The translations under genes were made by a program, and so were the position numbers. The notes beneath the pieces were generated by a model. It did no database searches. It had not been told where the DNA came from and was given only the letters and a program-made list of their open reading frames with translations. Shown here piece by piece: positions 37,229-49,556 of a stretch of DNA of 64,000 nucleotides. Location: positions 124,001 to 188,000 of the forward strand of contig JBANDB010000022.1 in assembly GCA_037576215.1 (NCBI GenBank), read 5' to 3'. Numbering within the stretch: the stretch's first letter is position 1; each line of letters starts with the position of its first letter. This DNA is from Armillaria gallica (taxonomy: Eukaryota > Basidiomycota > Agaricomycetes > Agaricales > Physalacriaceae).

Positions 37229-37850
37229 GCGGTGATCACGTATTGGCACAGTATGAATGTGCACCAATAGTGTTAAGAGCGAAGAGTGTGTAGCAAAGGA
37301 CTCTTCACAGTTAAAAGCCATGGAATAACTCTGGTGAGCTCAAGAGTTGACGTGCAATTGAGAATATGCTGGGGTAAACAGTATATTGCTGTAGAATGGT
37401 GAATAGACGTGGTTTACTGGTGATAGACTAGTGTGTGACAATAATTGATGTAGTCTGGGTCAACTAGAGATGAACTCCCCTGTAACTATGTTTTCTAGCT
37501 AGTTTTTATACTACAAGTATGAATTTATAAATAGAGTAAATATGCGAGACTTAGTAAGGCTGTAAGGCCTTGGCTTTGTAAAAATTGGAAGAAACATATG
37601 GTACTTTGTCTTCTAAAGTAACAGCAACTCGTCGACGCTGCTGTGTATGGATGTGAACCATATGGGTTCGTTGAGCAATGCAGGGATTGTTAGGTGCTGT
37701 TTAGCTGCAGATTACTTGAGCAATAGTCGTCGTGCTGAGGAGTACACATGGGGTAATGTTTTCTTGAGGCCTTGGCAAAGTAACAGCCTTAGTAAACATG
37801 GTCTGTAGTTGCTGTAGCTGCTATTACCATAGCTGGGAGGGTACTCACAT

Positions 37851-40800
37851 TAGTGTTGCCGTGGCTCAGCTTAAAGCCGCTTGAGCATGCAAGCCGAGCC
37901 TTAATAAGCGGAGCCTGAGCCTTAATTGGCTCAGACTCATTCTAGACTCAAGCCTATTCCGTAGTCGGCTTTAGCCGGTTATCGATGACTGATTTGGGAC
38001 TGATCCACTGATCATTGTACTTTCCCTCCTACCAGCTCGTCCCCTGCGCTCACCGTCGACCTGAAGCACGTATCGCACATTTCGATATTTTTCATGATTC
38101 CCACTTTGTTTAAACCATCATCAACATGTTTTTTTCATCTCTGTTTGTTTGCCTGACAAGAATTGCAAGGTCAACGCCTCCAACAAGCCTCGAGATCATT
38201 TTAGGGTAGAAAAATAGCAGAGAATGCGAGTTTCGCAATGACGGTATGTCCTTATTTGACTATCTGTGCTCATCTACTTACTCACATCCATCTGTTTGCT
38301 GACAGTCGTCTTATGAACTTACTACATTTCAAGGATGTCTATAGCTCTTAACTGAATAAAATATATCCTTATTCTCTTTCTCTGGTGTGCGAAAACCCTT
38401 TAAATATGGACCTCACAAAGTCTGCAATGACCCAGTGTTCCCTTCCCTCTTTTTCTTCATACCACTCTCTCTTTGACTGCCTAGGGTTTTTTGTCTGAAT
38501 AGCGCAACCTGTTCGCCGTGGACCACATACTCGTGCGCAGAGATGTGGCAAGGACACCGAAGCTTCTGCTAACAAGGAACCAGAAGGCCCTGGTCCGACG
38601 GAAACACTCGCTGTACATCTGGGAGGAGCCATGAACACACGGTTTCAAGTTCGTGTACAAAGCCTTCGTATGTCATTATCGCCTTCATGGTCTTTCTGTC
38701 GCTTATAGACTATTACAGAGTCTAACCAGCCCCCTCAGCCAAACCACGCTTCACTTCAACATGAACTGCCCTCACCCTTGCTGACTATTCCGACAAGCCC
38801 ACCATCAACATGTCACTGCAGACATCAAGCTGACCCGGACAATCTTGACGATGTGAATCCATTCAGTTCTACCACGGAACATAACACTGGCTATCTGCCA
38901 TTTCCACCAACGCTTGGTGACTCATTGCCAGGTGCTGATTCTGCAGAAACCTTCAACTTTGACAATCTGTCAGATGATTCATCCCGGCCTTCTACACCCA
39001 CACCTATCCTGCACCCTTCTGCCCCAACACCTAAAAGCAATCAGCATCAGCGCCGGAGAGCAAGGCGAGCGGCAACCGAAATGCCAAACATACCTGACCT
39101 CCAGCCATTTTATCAAGTGCGTGAGGATCGTGTACACTGTGTCTTCTGCTCGTGAGTTTTCTTGCTTATCTTATGTCTCTGTATATAAGTATAACACTGC
39201 TTTCAGAGCACAACAGATCACAACATCATTTGGCCGTACAACAACTTCTACTAGTAACTGGCGCTGACATCTATATACAAAGCATTTATCCCTTTGGGTA
39301 GTCACGTGTGATAAACTCAAGATCAAAATTACGTCGGAGAAAGCAGAGGCTGTTGTTGCTGCATACTGAGATCCACAAGGACAGTCCAGCAATACTCGAC
39401 GTGCAGCAGGTGACCTTGGGGATATACCAAGGTTTTCACTTGAAGCTTTTGTTGATGCCTTGATTGCGTTTATTGTTGGGACTGACCAGGTAAGCCCCAA
39501 GCCTGACAATAACAGTGCAAGACTGATTATATTACATAGTCCTTCAACATTATTGAGTCACTGGAGCTCCGTCGGATTTTTCTCATGCTTCGAGAGGAGC
39601 TTACTGATGCTGACATACCACACCGAACCCAGATTCGGTCTCGAATTATGGAAATATGGGCCAAGCACTTGAAACAGCTCTCAAAAGAGATGCAGGTATG
39701 TCATTAAGCTTATTTTTGGCAATGTCTCTGAGTCTAAAATCATTCTTTTCAGGGCGCTATTGGAAAGATCTCATTTACATGTGATCTGTGGTCGAGCGCA
39801 AATCTTGTACCATATATGGCTGTTACAGCCCATTGGATTGATACAAAGGAGGTCTGTCCTCCCAACAGTGATCCATATTACACTCTAACACTGCGTACTG
39901 ATTTGATTGGGTTTCATCATGTCCTGGGCTGCCACTCCGGCAAGCACTTGGCGAGAGCCTTTCTTCATGCCATTGATCGCCTTCGCATCGCCTTGAAGGT
40001 GAAGTGTAATAATCAATGATTCTATTGTAGCTAATATTAGTTTCAGATGGGTTGGATCAGTATTGACAATGCCTCCAATAATGATACAATGATGACTTGG
40101 CTAGAAACTCTGCTTCGGCAACGAGGCATGTCATTTGATGCTGTGAAACGGCATATTCGGTGAGTGAGAATATGTTTGCTTAGACAAGAATCTCATCTCC
40201 TCTCAGGTGTTTTGCACATATTGTGAATCTTGCTTGTAAAGCTGTGCTGACAGCAATTACCAATCTTGACCATGCTCTGGATCACGGTCATGGCTCAGAC
40301 TTCATTCCGCCACCCAGGCAGGCAATGAATAATCATGCTGCATGCCAACGTGATCCTATTGCAACCATAAGAACAGTTGTACGCGTTGTGAGTAGTACAA
40401 TTACATTTCAACTTTCTCATGTTTAGAAATTCATAATCACTCATGATTTAGATTTGAGCATCATCAATATGGCATCAAATATTCTCAGAGATACTGGAAG
40501 CTTTAGAAGCCGATAATCTCCAGCTCTTGCGAGATGTCATCACACATTGGTCATCAACACTTTTGATGATTGACCAAGCTATCTCTTTACATCCAGTTTG
40601 TCGTTCTTCTACCGTTTTATATTTTATCATGCCTGATATAATCATAGGCAATTGAAACATTTCTTGCCTCTCGAGATTTTCCTGAGCTACATCGGTATCA
40701 GCTAAGCGAAGCTGAATGGGATGCACTTTCCGATTTTAGAGAGATCCTTGCGGTATGGCCTGGGGGCTCTTCTAACACTGAAAATCTGGCTCATGTGTTT

Positions 40801-41968
40801 TGCAGGTTCTGCATGCATTCCAACAAATTCTTTTGGCTGAGAAAACACCATGCATCTCTGATATGATTCCAGCATTTGAAGCGATGAGATCAACATGGGA
40901 GAAACTTGAGATAGAGATGCCGCATGCAGAAGATATCATTCGTGCTGGTCTTAACAAACTCGCAGAGTATCGTAATCAAGCAGATGACGTTGATGCTTAT
41001 TTTATCGCAATTTGTATGTGCCGATTTCTACTTCTCAGTTGATATGTCAACTTATATGTTTGTAGTTATCCACCCTAGCTATAAAATGCAATGGTTTCAT
41101 GACAACATGCCAGACTGAGTTTCTGATATGAAGCGCTTATTTACAGAAACTGTAACTCATTTGATTTATATCAGTTATTCTCCCTCTGATCTAATTTGAT
41201 AGCTCTGCCAATATCGAAGCTCCTCAGATCTTCGCACACCTGCATGGCCACTTGGTTCAAACTCTGGGAATGCTCTTGCCCAGGCTTGGGATATCCTTCA
41301 CATGAACCATGGCCCAAGTACCTATACTCCCGGATCATCAGGCTCACAAAGTCTCAGAGCAGAAGTTGATGCATACCTTTTGGATCTGGTTAGGCACAAT
41401 ACATCAATTTTGATGTTTTGGCAGGTAAGTGCACATGGCATCTTCATCAAAGTCTGGGTTAACAATGAATTTCAGGAGAATCAAAAGCGATATCTGACAA
41501 TATTTTCTCTAGCGCTAGATATCCTTCCTATCCAAGGTACTTCAGTACCTTCGGAGCGTATTTTTTCCAGTGCAAAGGAGACAGATACATTACGATGGAA
41601 TCGCTTGGGCCCGGACTCAATGGAAGCCTTACAAATGCTCAAGTTCTCGATAACGAAGGGCCAGGGCCTGAATTTTACAGATGGGTTGGATGAAGCTTTG
41701 CAGATCCAGGAACTTGAGGACCTTATGGATCAGCAAACATTGATTCCTGAAGATATGCAGGCTTTTATCAAGTGTCTCGCACTGTAGAAAAATTCTCAAT
41801 AGATTGATTTCCTTTTTTGATTATTAGTCAACACTAAAGCTGACTTTAAGCCGGAGCCTAGTCGAGTCGACATTATGCCGCAGGCTCAACCTGACTCGGC
41901 TCAAGCATAATTACCAAAGTTGGTATAAGCCTAGCCAAGCCGAGTCTAGCTGAGTCACAGCAACACTA
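37851..41968 (+). mobile_element. hAT DNA transposon (4,118 bp)
   Basis: The terminal inverted repeats are TAGTGTTGCCGTGGCTCAGC and, on the other end, TAGTGTTGCTGTGACTCAGC. The flanking 8-bp duplication ACTCACAT is perfect (37843-37850 and 41969-41976). Copy 2 of the host element has the empty site at about 54911-54920. Subterminal GAGCC/GGCTC and CTTAA words repeat at both ends. It carries a hAT transposase gene. Confidence 0.95.
38631..41787 (+). pseudogene. hAT transposase, multi-exon, with nonsense mutations
   Basis: Exons separated by short introns give an N-terminal BED zinc finger (VHCVFC, then RHLYTKH, split by an intron at about 39151), the catalytic block SFTCDLWSSANLVPYMAV (Asp at 39783-39785), GWISIDNASNND (Asp at 40065-40067), CFAHIVNLACKAVL, and the C-terminal hAT dimerisation region ILPIQGTSVPSERIFSS (about 41500-41570). 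The ATG at 38631 joins in phase to the exon from 38719; an earlier start is possible. Two in-frame TGA codons (39265 and 39367) stand where CGA is expected, so this copy is probably inactive although its layout is complete. Confidence 0.85.
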
Positions 41969-42656
41969 ACTCACATCAATCACATCATTTTCATTAAGTG
42001 ATCAATGAGCACGTCAACTAGGTGCTTCTGAGTGATGTGTCAATTCTGTATTGGGATGATTATTGATCGAAGGTGCCTTGCCATGATGAAGTATGGCAAT
42101 TGTGATGCATGGCAAGATGGGATGGATAACAAAGCGCATGAGGAGTGGTTTCTGTAGGATAAAAGTGGTATCAATGTGCGTGCAATCATTGGTTTGCTGA
42201 AAGGCCATTGAAGGGATAGTAGCATTAATTAGCAGGGAAAATCCACAAATTCTGAGTGTACAGAGCCTGGAGGCTCATCATCGGAATGGTTACAGGCATG
42301 CTTAACACCATCTTTATCAGTCCCTCTGCATCATATCATTGCTGGATCAATGGCTGTCTCATGCCACGTTTCTTTTCTGTCATAGCCTCAGCCCTTTTCA
42401 TTTCTGAGGTCTGGCCTATGATCAATGGGCATGTTTCTTCTGCCATTTCGATATCCTCCAATTTGGGTAGATCTTGAATCCATGAGGATCAAGCATCCAC
42501 AGGGATCAGTTCTGATGGAAGTGGACTATCTTTCTTGCTAGGCCATGTCCCTGCCCCTTTCTGTGCCTCACTTGACAGATTCTTGTTAGGGTTCAGTCGC
42601 GTGCCATAGGGATTAGTGGCTGCAGCCTTGGTAAATCCCTTGGTAACTCCCTTTGC

Positions 42657-44440
42657 TCATTGAGAGGTGCTTGACAGCAGTGCCCGAGGTATGTTCTGCC
42701 TATCTTTCATGCAAGATCGTGTTTCGGATGTCTCTGGTGTGGCAGCATTGACTGAAACCTGTTTGGAGTATGTGTACACATCATCGTTGTATTCTTCATT
42801 GATATCTGTCTCTTCACTCATCTGGAAATAATCCACATATGCCTCATCTTCATTTCCTGAGTCTGTGTTGGCTTGGAACATATTTATTGTTACCAAGTTT
42901 GAACTCATGGTTGTCCTGTGAATAGCATCTTCAAAGGTTTCAGTTCCTATGCGCTGGATGTATGTTCCATCTTTGTGAGTCAGTTGGCCATACTCATCCT
43001 TCATGATGTGACCCTTCTCGATTTGTTTGTTTATCGTGGAACATTACCTCAACATGTGGTCATCTTTTCCGCAGCCAAAACAATACATATTACATGGAGT
43101 ATCCCTGCTTAGAGGTCTCTCTGTTCTAGAATTGTTATGGGAAAGGGGATTTTCTGGCCCCAGGGTTTGTTTGGCTGGTGGAGCCACTATGTTGGCTATG
43201 GCTGCATCTTGTTTGAGGGTTCGATAATAAATTCGTGCATAGTCTGAGTCACTTACCTTTATTTTGGCTAGCTTATCAACTAGTTCTTCTACTTCATCTG
43301 CATCTTGAGACTCAGGTGCTTTCCCTTTTTTGGGTATAACCTCATCTTGTTCTTTCAGGGTATCTTTCCATCCTGTTCTGGTCTCTTTCTTCTTCTTGGC
43401 TTGAGGCTCTTCTTCCATTTCAGATTCGCTGGAGCTAGACTCACTGGAGGTCTCATCACTACTAGCTTTCTTGTGGCTAGTGCATTTGCATTTCTTTGTC
43501 TTGGTTAACGGCTTATGATGCTTTGCCCCTTTCCTTTTACGAGTCTTCCTATGCTTGCTATCAGATTCTGAGTCTGATGTGCTCGTCAAGTCCTGGCTGG
43601 AGCCAGTCTCCGTGTCTTCATCTCCTGACATCAACATTTTTAGGAGCTCTTCTAGCTTTGCTCACCTATCTTTGGACTTCTTGGCTGTCAGTTCAGTGTC
43701 AAATCGGTTGCAAGTAAACATATTATACACAATCTTTGCCATGTCTTCACGAGTTATCACTCTTCGAGGATCATAGTGTGGATGCGATGTCAAATATCTC
43801 GCCTCCACTATCTCATGTAGGTTACCATTGAGTCCATACCAGAATTTTGTATGCTGCTCATCCAAAGTGATCTTCCCTTTGTGCAGCAACCAATTCACCA
43901 TAGTAAGAAACTCCACTTCATACCGTTTGAATCATGTCAAGTTATAAATTCCCTTTTTTTTCCAGCGTTCTACCGGCTTGTCCAGGTCGCTAAGGAGGTA
44001 ACGAGATTCATGTAACTCAGCATCATAGTAAGTAAAAATATCCTTTTCTAGCTGATTCCAGTTTCATTAATGAAACTGTCAAGTGCCTCAATAAATTATG
44101 TTACCTTTGAAGAGCAATAGTCAATGATTCAGCAGCACTTGTCCCTGTCAGGTACATTATACACAGCACACATTTGTTTATATTGTCTGATAAACCTTTT
44201 AACTGTGTTGTATTTTCCTCTGAACTTAGCAGGTGCCATCTTCACTCCTAGGAGGGGCATCATGTCTGGTGTCTGAGTAGTGGATGTGCTAGAGGTTGAT
44301 GTAGGATTTGGCATGTGGTGAGAGGCAGCATTTCCCTGGTTATGGGCTGTATGCTGATGTGCATTTGCCATAGATCCAAACATGCCTATTGTAGGCATGG
44401 ATGATTGTTCTCGTGGCCTTGGAAAGGTATTTGTATACAT
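42657..44440 (-). pseudogene. Gag region of the Ty3 element
   Basis: The N-terminal capsid-like part is 44440-44129 (GVKMAPAKFRGKYNTVKRFI). It continues at 43916-43662 (WYGLNGNLHEIVEARYL) and 43637-43044, with a charged linker and a zinc knuckle CFGCGKDDHMLR followed by a lost Cys-side reading. 43004-42657 continues in the same frame. There is a frame change near 44.1-43.9 kb and several stops. Confidence 0.75.
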
Positions 44441-44979
44441 CCTGTGAGCAGATTCTCCTGAATTGGCTGATTCACTGTTCCCATGAGGAGATTGGTGTCA
44501 TCTCCACAAATGATGCTGTGGACTTGATCTTGGTGGTACATAGTTTGACGAAGTAGGAATATGGTCGTTACTGGTTGAAGCTTGTGGTTCTGAGTTATGT
44601 CCAGACAAGTTGGTCATAGTGTAAGGAGTAATGATTAATGTCCACGGTAGTTAGAAATATAGCAGAAGGTTGAATGAAAAAGAGAATGTCCAATGAGAAT
44701 TATATGAAGTAATGTGAAGGAATTTAAAGCTTTTTGCCAATATCAATTGAATTTCCCCCCTCATGGTGGGCTCCAATGATATCAGTGGAAGTCAGGGTTA
44801 GAGGAATTCTGTGCACAGATATGATTCTGTGTGTTGACGTTAGTTCGATGGGGGAGAGCACGAATGCTATGGTTTGGCTAAAGCTTTGTGTGGGTGAGAT
44901 GAGTTTGGTAGTTTGATGGTAGTATGGAGCTTGTACGTTGAAGCTCAGAGTAGTTAGTAGTTGCGTTGATGCGATAGAA

Positions 44980-45342
44980 TGTGATCAAGCGTTGAGTTCA
45001 AAACTCAATGGGGTGATGTGATGATGTGATGATGTGATGGTGTGAAATGTTAGTGTGTTGATGGCTATTCTCAGCAGTGATGGTGTTGATAAGATGGTTC
45101 TGGTCAATATATTGTGCGTGAGTGACTTAATTGTGACTCACGTGAGATGTCTGAATAGGTATTCAGAGGTACTCAAGTAATTTGTTATAATCTGTAAGTG
45201 GGTAAAAAAGCTGTCTATTCATTTCTCGTGGGGGTTTATATACTGTAATTCTAACTACGTGTCAATAACATGTTGCCACATGGAATGACATAGCATGGCA
45301 CTGCTCTGCCAATTCTCCACCGGTCCATTACCAGACCTGACA
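44980..45342 (-). repeat. 5' LTR of the Ty3 element
   Basis: TGTCAGG...GATCACA on the minus strand, a direct repeat of 23942-24296. No TGG-type primer site follows it on the minus strand. Confidence 0.82.
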
Positions 45343-46341
45343 AAGCAACACCAGGAAAGGTCACATGGGGACATCTCAGAAAGTTGGATTGGCACAATGC
45401 CCCAAGTATCTTGTACACTGAATTGGACATTGAAGGCCCTGGCAACAAGTGTTACAAAACTGCTGGGGTTGATCCAAAGAGGGATAAAGCAGCCAACAAG
45501 GAGGACAAAGAGAGTGATGGTGAACCAACATCGACTTATATATTGAGAATCAAAGCAAGCAGAGGTGCCTTCAGTGATTGAGCCCTTCATACTCAGTCAT
45601 ATTTAGCTGATCAATGAAACACTTAAAGTTCAATACATGTATGCAATTTCCTATGATCACTGCAATGGTGGCATTGTACTCACTACTATCTTTGAAACTC
45701 ACAGGCAGGTGAGATACAGGTCTTGGGAGCAGTGCAACAGGGAATTAAACTGTGTCAGTGATATTAGTCAAAGGTTCCATGATCAGAAAGGAGAAAGTGT
45801 GCCAGTCACAAAGAGCAGCATATACAGCAAGATTATCACTGTCACCTTCCAGTCCCCTCGATAAACCTCTTCGCTTTCTCTGTGCTATTTATCTGACCAT
45901 ACTCCCTCACTTCTGGTTAAGGGGAAACTCTGATTCTTGAAATACAGGCCTGACAGCTATTACAAACAGACTGATACCCAACACAGTCCAAAATAGCGCT
46001 CTCCATGTAGCCAGAACTGCAGAGAGCACATTAGATCTTTTGTTGCACATGTTTCTGCTCCCATGTCAGCACTTTGACCTGCAGGTGTCATCTATTATAG
46101 TGGTAGCTCTCAGTCTGAGTTTCAGTATAGATTCAGTCATACCACTGAACTCAAGTCTCTGTCAATGACTCTGTACTGGATGGCTGGGTCGCCAGACTCT
46201 ACTGATTCCTTTTTTTTTTTAGTATTATGCAGCATGAGTTATTACTTTGAATGAGTATTGACCCTTCCAAGTACTGGAGACTCCCAAAAATGCTTAAGGA
46301 CTTGGACATGCCATGCTTGCAATGGCCCCCCACTTCTTGTA
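45343..46341. other. Flank with unrecognised coding-like pieces
   Basis: The plus frame at 45384-45581 (WHNAPSILYTELDIEGPGNK) and a further open piece at 45637-45864 look protein-like but are in different frames and match no family I know. They may be a relic of a gene or of another element. Confidence 0.35.
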
Positions 46342-46542
46342 GATATAATAGCTCTTGACTCTGTCAGCTAATGCCTATAATTATAGAGGATGATAAATTT
46401 TACTGCACTCCAATAATTATTGAATAAAATCTGGCTATATCCATAATTAAATATCAAGTCTCTGGCATATTTTGTCAGCAACATCATTGGGTACATGTGT
46501 ATCTACTAGGCATTAGCTGACAGAATTAACAGCTATTATATC
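46342..46542. mobile_element. MITE-like hairpin element (201 bp)
   Basis: The arms GATATAATAGCTCTTGACTC (continuing TGTCAGCTAATGCC, left) and GATATAATAGCTGTTAATTC (continuing TGTCAGCTAATGCC, right, other strand) pair over about 34 bp with three mismatches. TA lies on both sides, consistent with Tc1/mariner-type insertion. The interior is AT-rich and non-coding. Confidence 0.6.
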
Positions 46543-46879
46543 TATTATCTACATCTAACTGGGCTCAACACATGGTTCATAATTACCAAACCTCAGGACA
46601 GTTCCTGTTTCTGTCTCTGTCCTTGTGCCTACTCCTCATACTTTGCTGCCAGTAATTATAAGTATTCTAGAATTGTAGTTTTCCAGTTATGCTCTGTCCC
46701 TTTCCCATCTCCCTGATAAGTGACTAAGATTGTATCTATTATAAAAGGATTGTTAGTTGTTTGCTGATTCCAATCAAACATGTGTTCATCTGATGCAAAA
46801 TTGAAGTGAATACAAAGGACTGCCACCATTGAGTTTCCTTTGTAGAAATGTCACATCCTAGAAGAAAGATGTATTCAAA

Positions 46880-47215
46880 ACTCTGACAAATCCAAAGATA
46901 TCACTGCTTACCTGACCATAATTGTGCATATAAGACTTCTTCATCTACTTTGGTATATGCTAATACATCAAAGATCTTTGACCTATCTCTCCAAACCATG
47001 CCATCTTGATGATGGTAAGAATATCTTATATGTGCATTGATCTGTGGAAGGGGAGAGTAGTTTTAATAGAAGTGCTCTCCAACATTGGTACACATCCTCT
47101 CAGGTGCTGAAGGTATCATTAAATAGTGCACCACCATGTTCAACCTTGAGATAGGCTGCTTTCCATTGAGGCACATCATCCAGAAGTATTTAAACATCTC
47201 AATATCTTCCTCCAA
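46880..47215 (-). pseudogene. F-box gene relic
   Basis: A diverged fragment of a paralogue of the F-box gene at 9392-11139. The minus strand near 47200-47060 reads ILLDDVPQWKAAYLKVEHGG, matching MLLDHAPRWKVAYLDASHGG of the intact gene. At 46.9 kb it keeps TATGGTCAG|GTAAGC, the same terminal exon and donor. The middle, about 650 bp in the intact gene, is missing. It is markedly more AT-rich than the intact copy. Confidence 0.68.
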
Positions 47216-48558
47216 GAGTCCCCATCACTCCCAGCTAGTTTTGAGTCCTATGTATATAGGATTACTTGGTTATAATGCTATTCTGAATGACTTATGGGAA
47301 AATTCTATTCAACCTATCTTATCTTTTTGGAGATTGCCGAGCTTATTGTATTTGATGCCAATTTTTCCAACTCTGCTTCTTCTCTTATTTTCCTCTCATA
47401 TTCTGCCTTACTGCCTTGATTACAACTTCTCTGCATTCTTGAATGTCTTTCTCTTCTCTCTGCAATATTCCTTTTCTTTCAATTATTCTTTCTGGCTCAT
47501 TTTCCTTTTTCCTGATCGGTTCACCGATTCTCATCTCTGTGTTTTTCTTCTAGCTAGCGGGCACTCTCCATCATCCATTTAACACTGCTTCTTTTGCTCT
47601 TCCTCACTAAATTCTAAGCTTACATTGTCACTCTACAAATTTTATCAGTGCTTTCCTCAATGTGGGCAATGCCATCTGGGTGGATGTCTTAGATGCATCT
47701 TGGCTGAATAGGGCACTTATTTCATATTTGACTCTGGCATGAGGTCTGACATATTGGTTTGACAACTCAATAAATTTGTCACATTGAAATTTTTCTGGCT
47801 GGCCTCCTCTGGTGAAGTCCTATCAGTGTTTCTTCTAATGCCATGATCGATGTCAGTGATGGTAATGGTTTCACTAAAAAATCTCGATTCATCTTGCCTG
47901 CTGATATGCCTGCCAGGTGTACACCCTTTAAAAATGCATGTAAATTGACATTTTCTGACAATAAAGGTTCATCTGGTAACTTTAAAATGAGCTGTTTTAA
48001 TGCTTGAATAGAAGATCAGGTATTCTATCTGGTAGACTAAAGGTCCAGACTGCAACTCACATAGTGTAATCACTTAACATCCCAGCAGAAGTAATCTGAT
48101 CACCTGGTGATTGATTAAGCACGATTGATCAACCTGGTAGCTGTTGATGAGCTAATATCTGCCAGGCAGAGAATTTAGCTTCACCAGGCTGGGTCAGCAA
48201 GCATCTTAGTCAGTAGCAAAAGATTGGCAATAGTGTATCAGTAGAATAGTATAAATACAGTGCATGTATCTAGCAGGGAATCAGGTTTCTGACCCCCAGA
48301 ATGCTACCAGGCAAGTAGTACAGGTTTAATTGGTTAAGAACTTCAAGTTGTAGACTCACCTGGAATAGAATTATTGTGATCTGGTCACTTCATGTGTGCA
48401 AGAACAGTCAAGAAAGCAAACAGTATAAGCTATAACAGAAAGACAGTCCTAAGAAACAGTTCAGAACCAGTCAGAGTGTTTTAAAATCACAACCAGGTGC
48501 ATAGTATCAGTATTGAAACTGCACCAGGCAGCCAGCACGAGTTCAGAACCTGCATCAG
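47216..48558. other. AT-rich flank, no intact gene
   Basis: A minus frame near 47990-47779 (LLSENVNLHAFLKGVHLAG, then MNRDFLVKPLPSLTSIM) is protein-like but unrecognised. Repeated CCAGG/CCTGG words between 48.0 and 48.55 kb suggest further repeat remnants without visible ends. Confidence 0.35.
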
Positions 48559-48936
48559 TGTTATGATTTATTCATTTTCTTTATCTAAGCGCCTCTTATC
48601 TTATCTTCAGCACTTATCTTATCTTATCCTTAGGATCTGTGACTCCACAGAGCCATGACTTGAGACACAGTCACCACCGTTTGCTTTGTGTTATTTCTGC
48701 TTCTTTCTTGCAATGGTGCACTTATTATTAGACCCCTCATTTTAGTATATAAGTACTGTAGCTCAAGCTGTATATTCCCTAGCTTTGAGCTAATGTTTAT
48801 TCATACCAAAACACATTCATTCTCACTAAGCACTAAAAACACTTAGTCCAGAAGTCCTTTCATGATGAGACTCAATGGTGACTGTATGAACACAATACAG
48901 CCATTGTTTACTCTTGATTGGACATTGGGTCTAACA
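48559..48936 (+). mobile_element. Solo LTR (378 bp) related to the chromovirus LTR
   Basis: TGTTATGATT...GTCTAACA with perfect 5-bp duplications ATCAG (48554-48558 and 48937-48941). It aligns along its length with the 423-bp LTRs at 49120 and 60462, including CTTATCTTATC, the TATATAAGTA box and the AGCTTTGAGCTAA start-site region. Confidence 0.88.
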
Positions 48937-49119
48937 ATCAGGCAGTTATTCTGTATCAGCTTAAGTTTGTGTTCAGTAACACATCAAGCTTAGAGTGAAA
49001 ACTGCAATATATCTTCATATAAAATCATATCCATTGCAACCTGGAACTTATAACCTACAGTACAAAGTGTCATAACCTGGTATAATCTACCTCCCTTCAA
49101 ACTGCAATTACTGAGTATT

Positions 49120-49542
49120 TGTTACGATTTATTCACTTTTTTCTGTTATCTTATCTTATCTTGCCCAACCAGACCGACCGGGCCACCGACCACAGGGACA
49201 ACCGAGCTGCAAGACATCGTTCCCATGTTATCTCTCCAATGTTGTGCAACCTTGCTTTGCTATCGCATGCTCATATCTTCTCACTCCAGCATCACATGTT
49301 CATGAACTTTATCTTTCTTACACAGTCTATTATTAGAACTCTCACTTTGAATACTTAAGTAGTAGCTCTCACTGTATGTACCCCAGCTTCAAGCTAACTT
49401 TAATCTATACCGAAACTATCGCTTAATTCACTGTGGAAAGCTAAGGACTTAGCCTTAATGCCTATTGTTTAAGGGACTTGATGGTGACTGCCCAAACATG
49501 AGACAGCTGTTGTTTACCCTTGATAGGAGTTCAGGTTTAATA
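49120..49542 (+). repeat. 5' LTR of the chromovirus
   Basis: Starts TGTTACG and ends TTTAATA; the canonical end would be TAACA. About 31 transitions and no transversions separate it from the 3' LTR by manual alignment. Confidence 0.92.
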
Positions 49543-49543
49543 A

Positions 49544-49556
49544 TTAGCTTGAAGCT
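49544..49556 (+). promoter_or_regulatory. Putative self-primed primer-binding site
   Basis: TTAGCTTGAAGCT begins 2 bases after the LTR and is the exact reverse complement of 49385-49397 (AGCTTCAAGCTAA) inside the LTR, about 30 bases downstream of a TATA-like ATACTTAA. This is the layout of Tf1/sushi-type elements, where the 5' end of the mRNA folds back to prime reverse transcription. No tRNA-type TGG site is present. The motif is itself nearly palindromic, which weakens the argument slightly. Confidence 0.6.

Larger units (their letters stand above)
35142..42280. mobile_element. TGATG...CATCA LTR-like element, copy 1, containing two guests
   Basis: The ends are TGATGGGTC and AGGCTCATCA, flanked by TTGG and TCGG (a 4-bp duplication with one C-to-T change). 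After removing the guests at 35909 and 37851 it is about 1,689 bp and aligns end to end with copy 2 (53548-55223). The right end forms a hairpin (GAGCC-TGGA-GGCTC). No ORFs of retroelement type are present. It looks like a solo long LTR or a non-autonomous LTR derivative sitting in the gag-protease region of the Ty3 element. Confidence 0.8.
23942..45342 (-). mobile_element. Ty3-type LTR retrotransposon, decayed, with nested guests
   Basis: Two direct LTRs (23942-24296 and 44980-45342) bound a minus-strand element. Its order is gag, protease, about 4 kb of unassigned coding, RT, RNase H, integrase. Removing the two guests (1,058 bp at 26 kb and 7,143 bp at 35-42 kb, target duplications included) leaves about 13.2 kb, long for a fungal Ty3 element. 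Stops are frequent and mainly TGA in place of CGA. No matching target duplication was found outside the LTRs (AGGAA on the left, AAGCA on the right), so the outer ends may have been rearranged. Confidence 0.8.

Noticed and set aside
23995..45070. GATGATGTGATG tandem words as a regulatory array
   Set aside because: They are a short repeat inside the Ty3 LTRs that varies by one unit between the two LTRs; simple slippage explains it.
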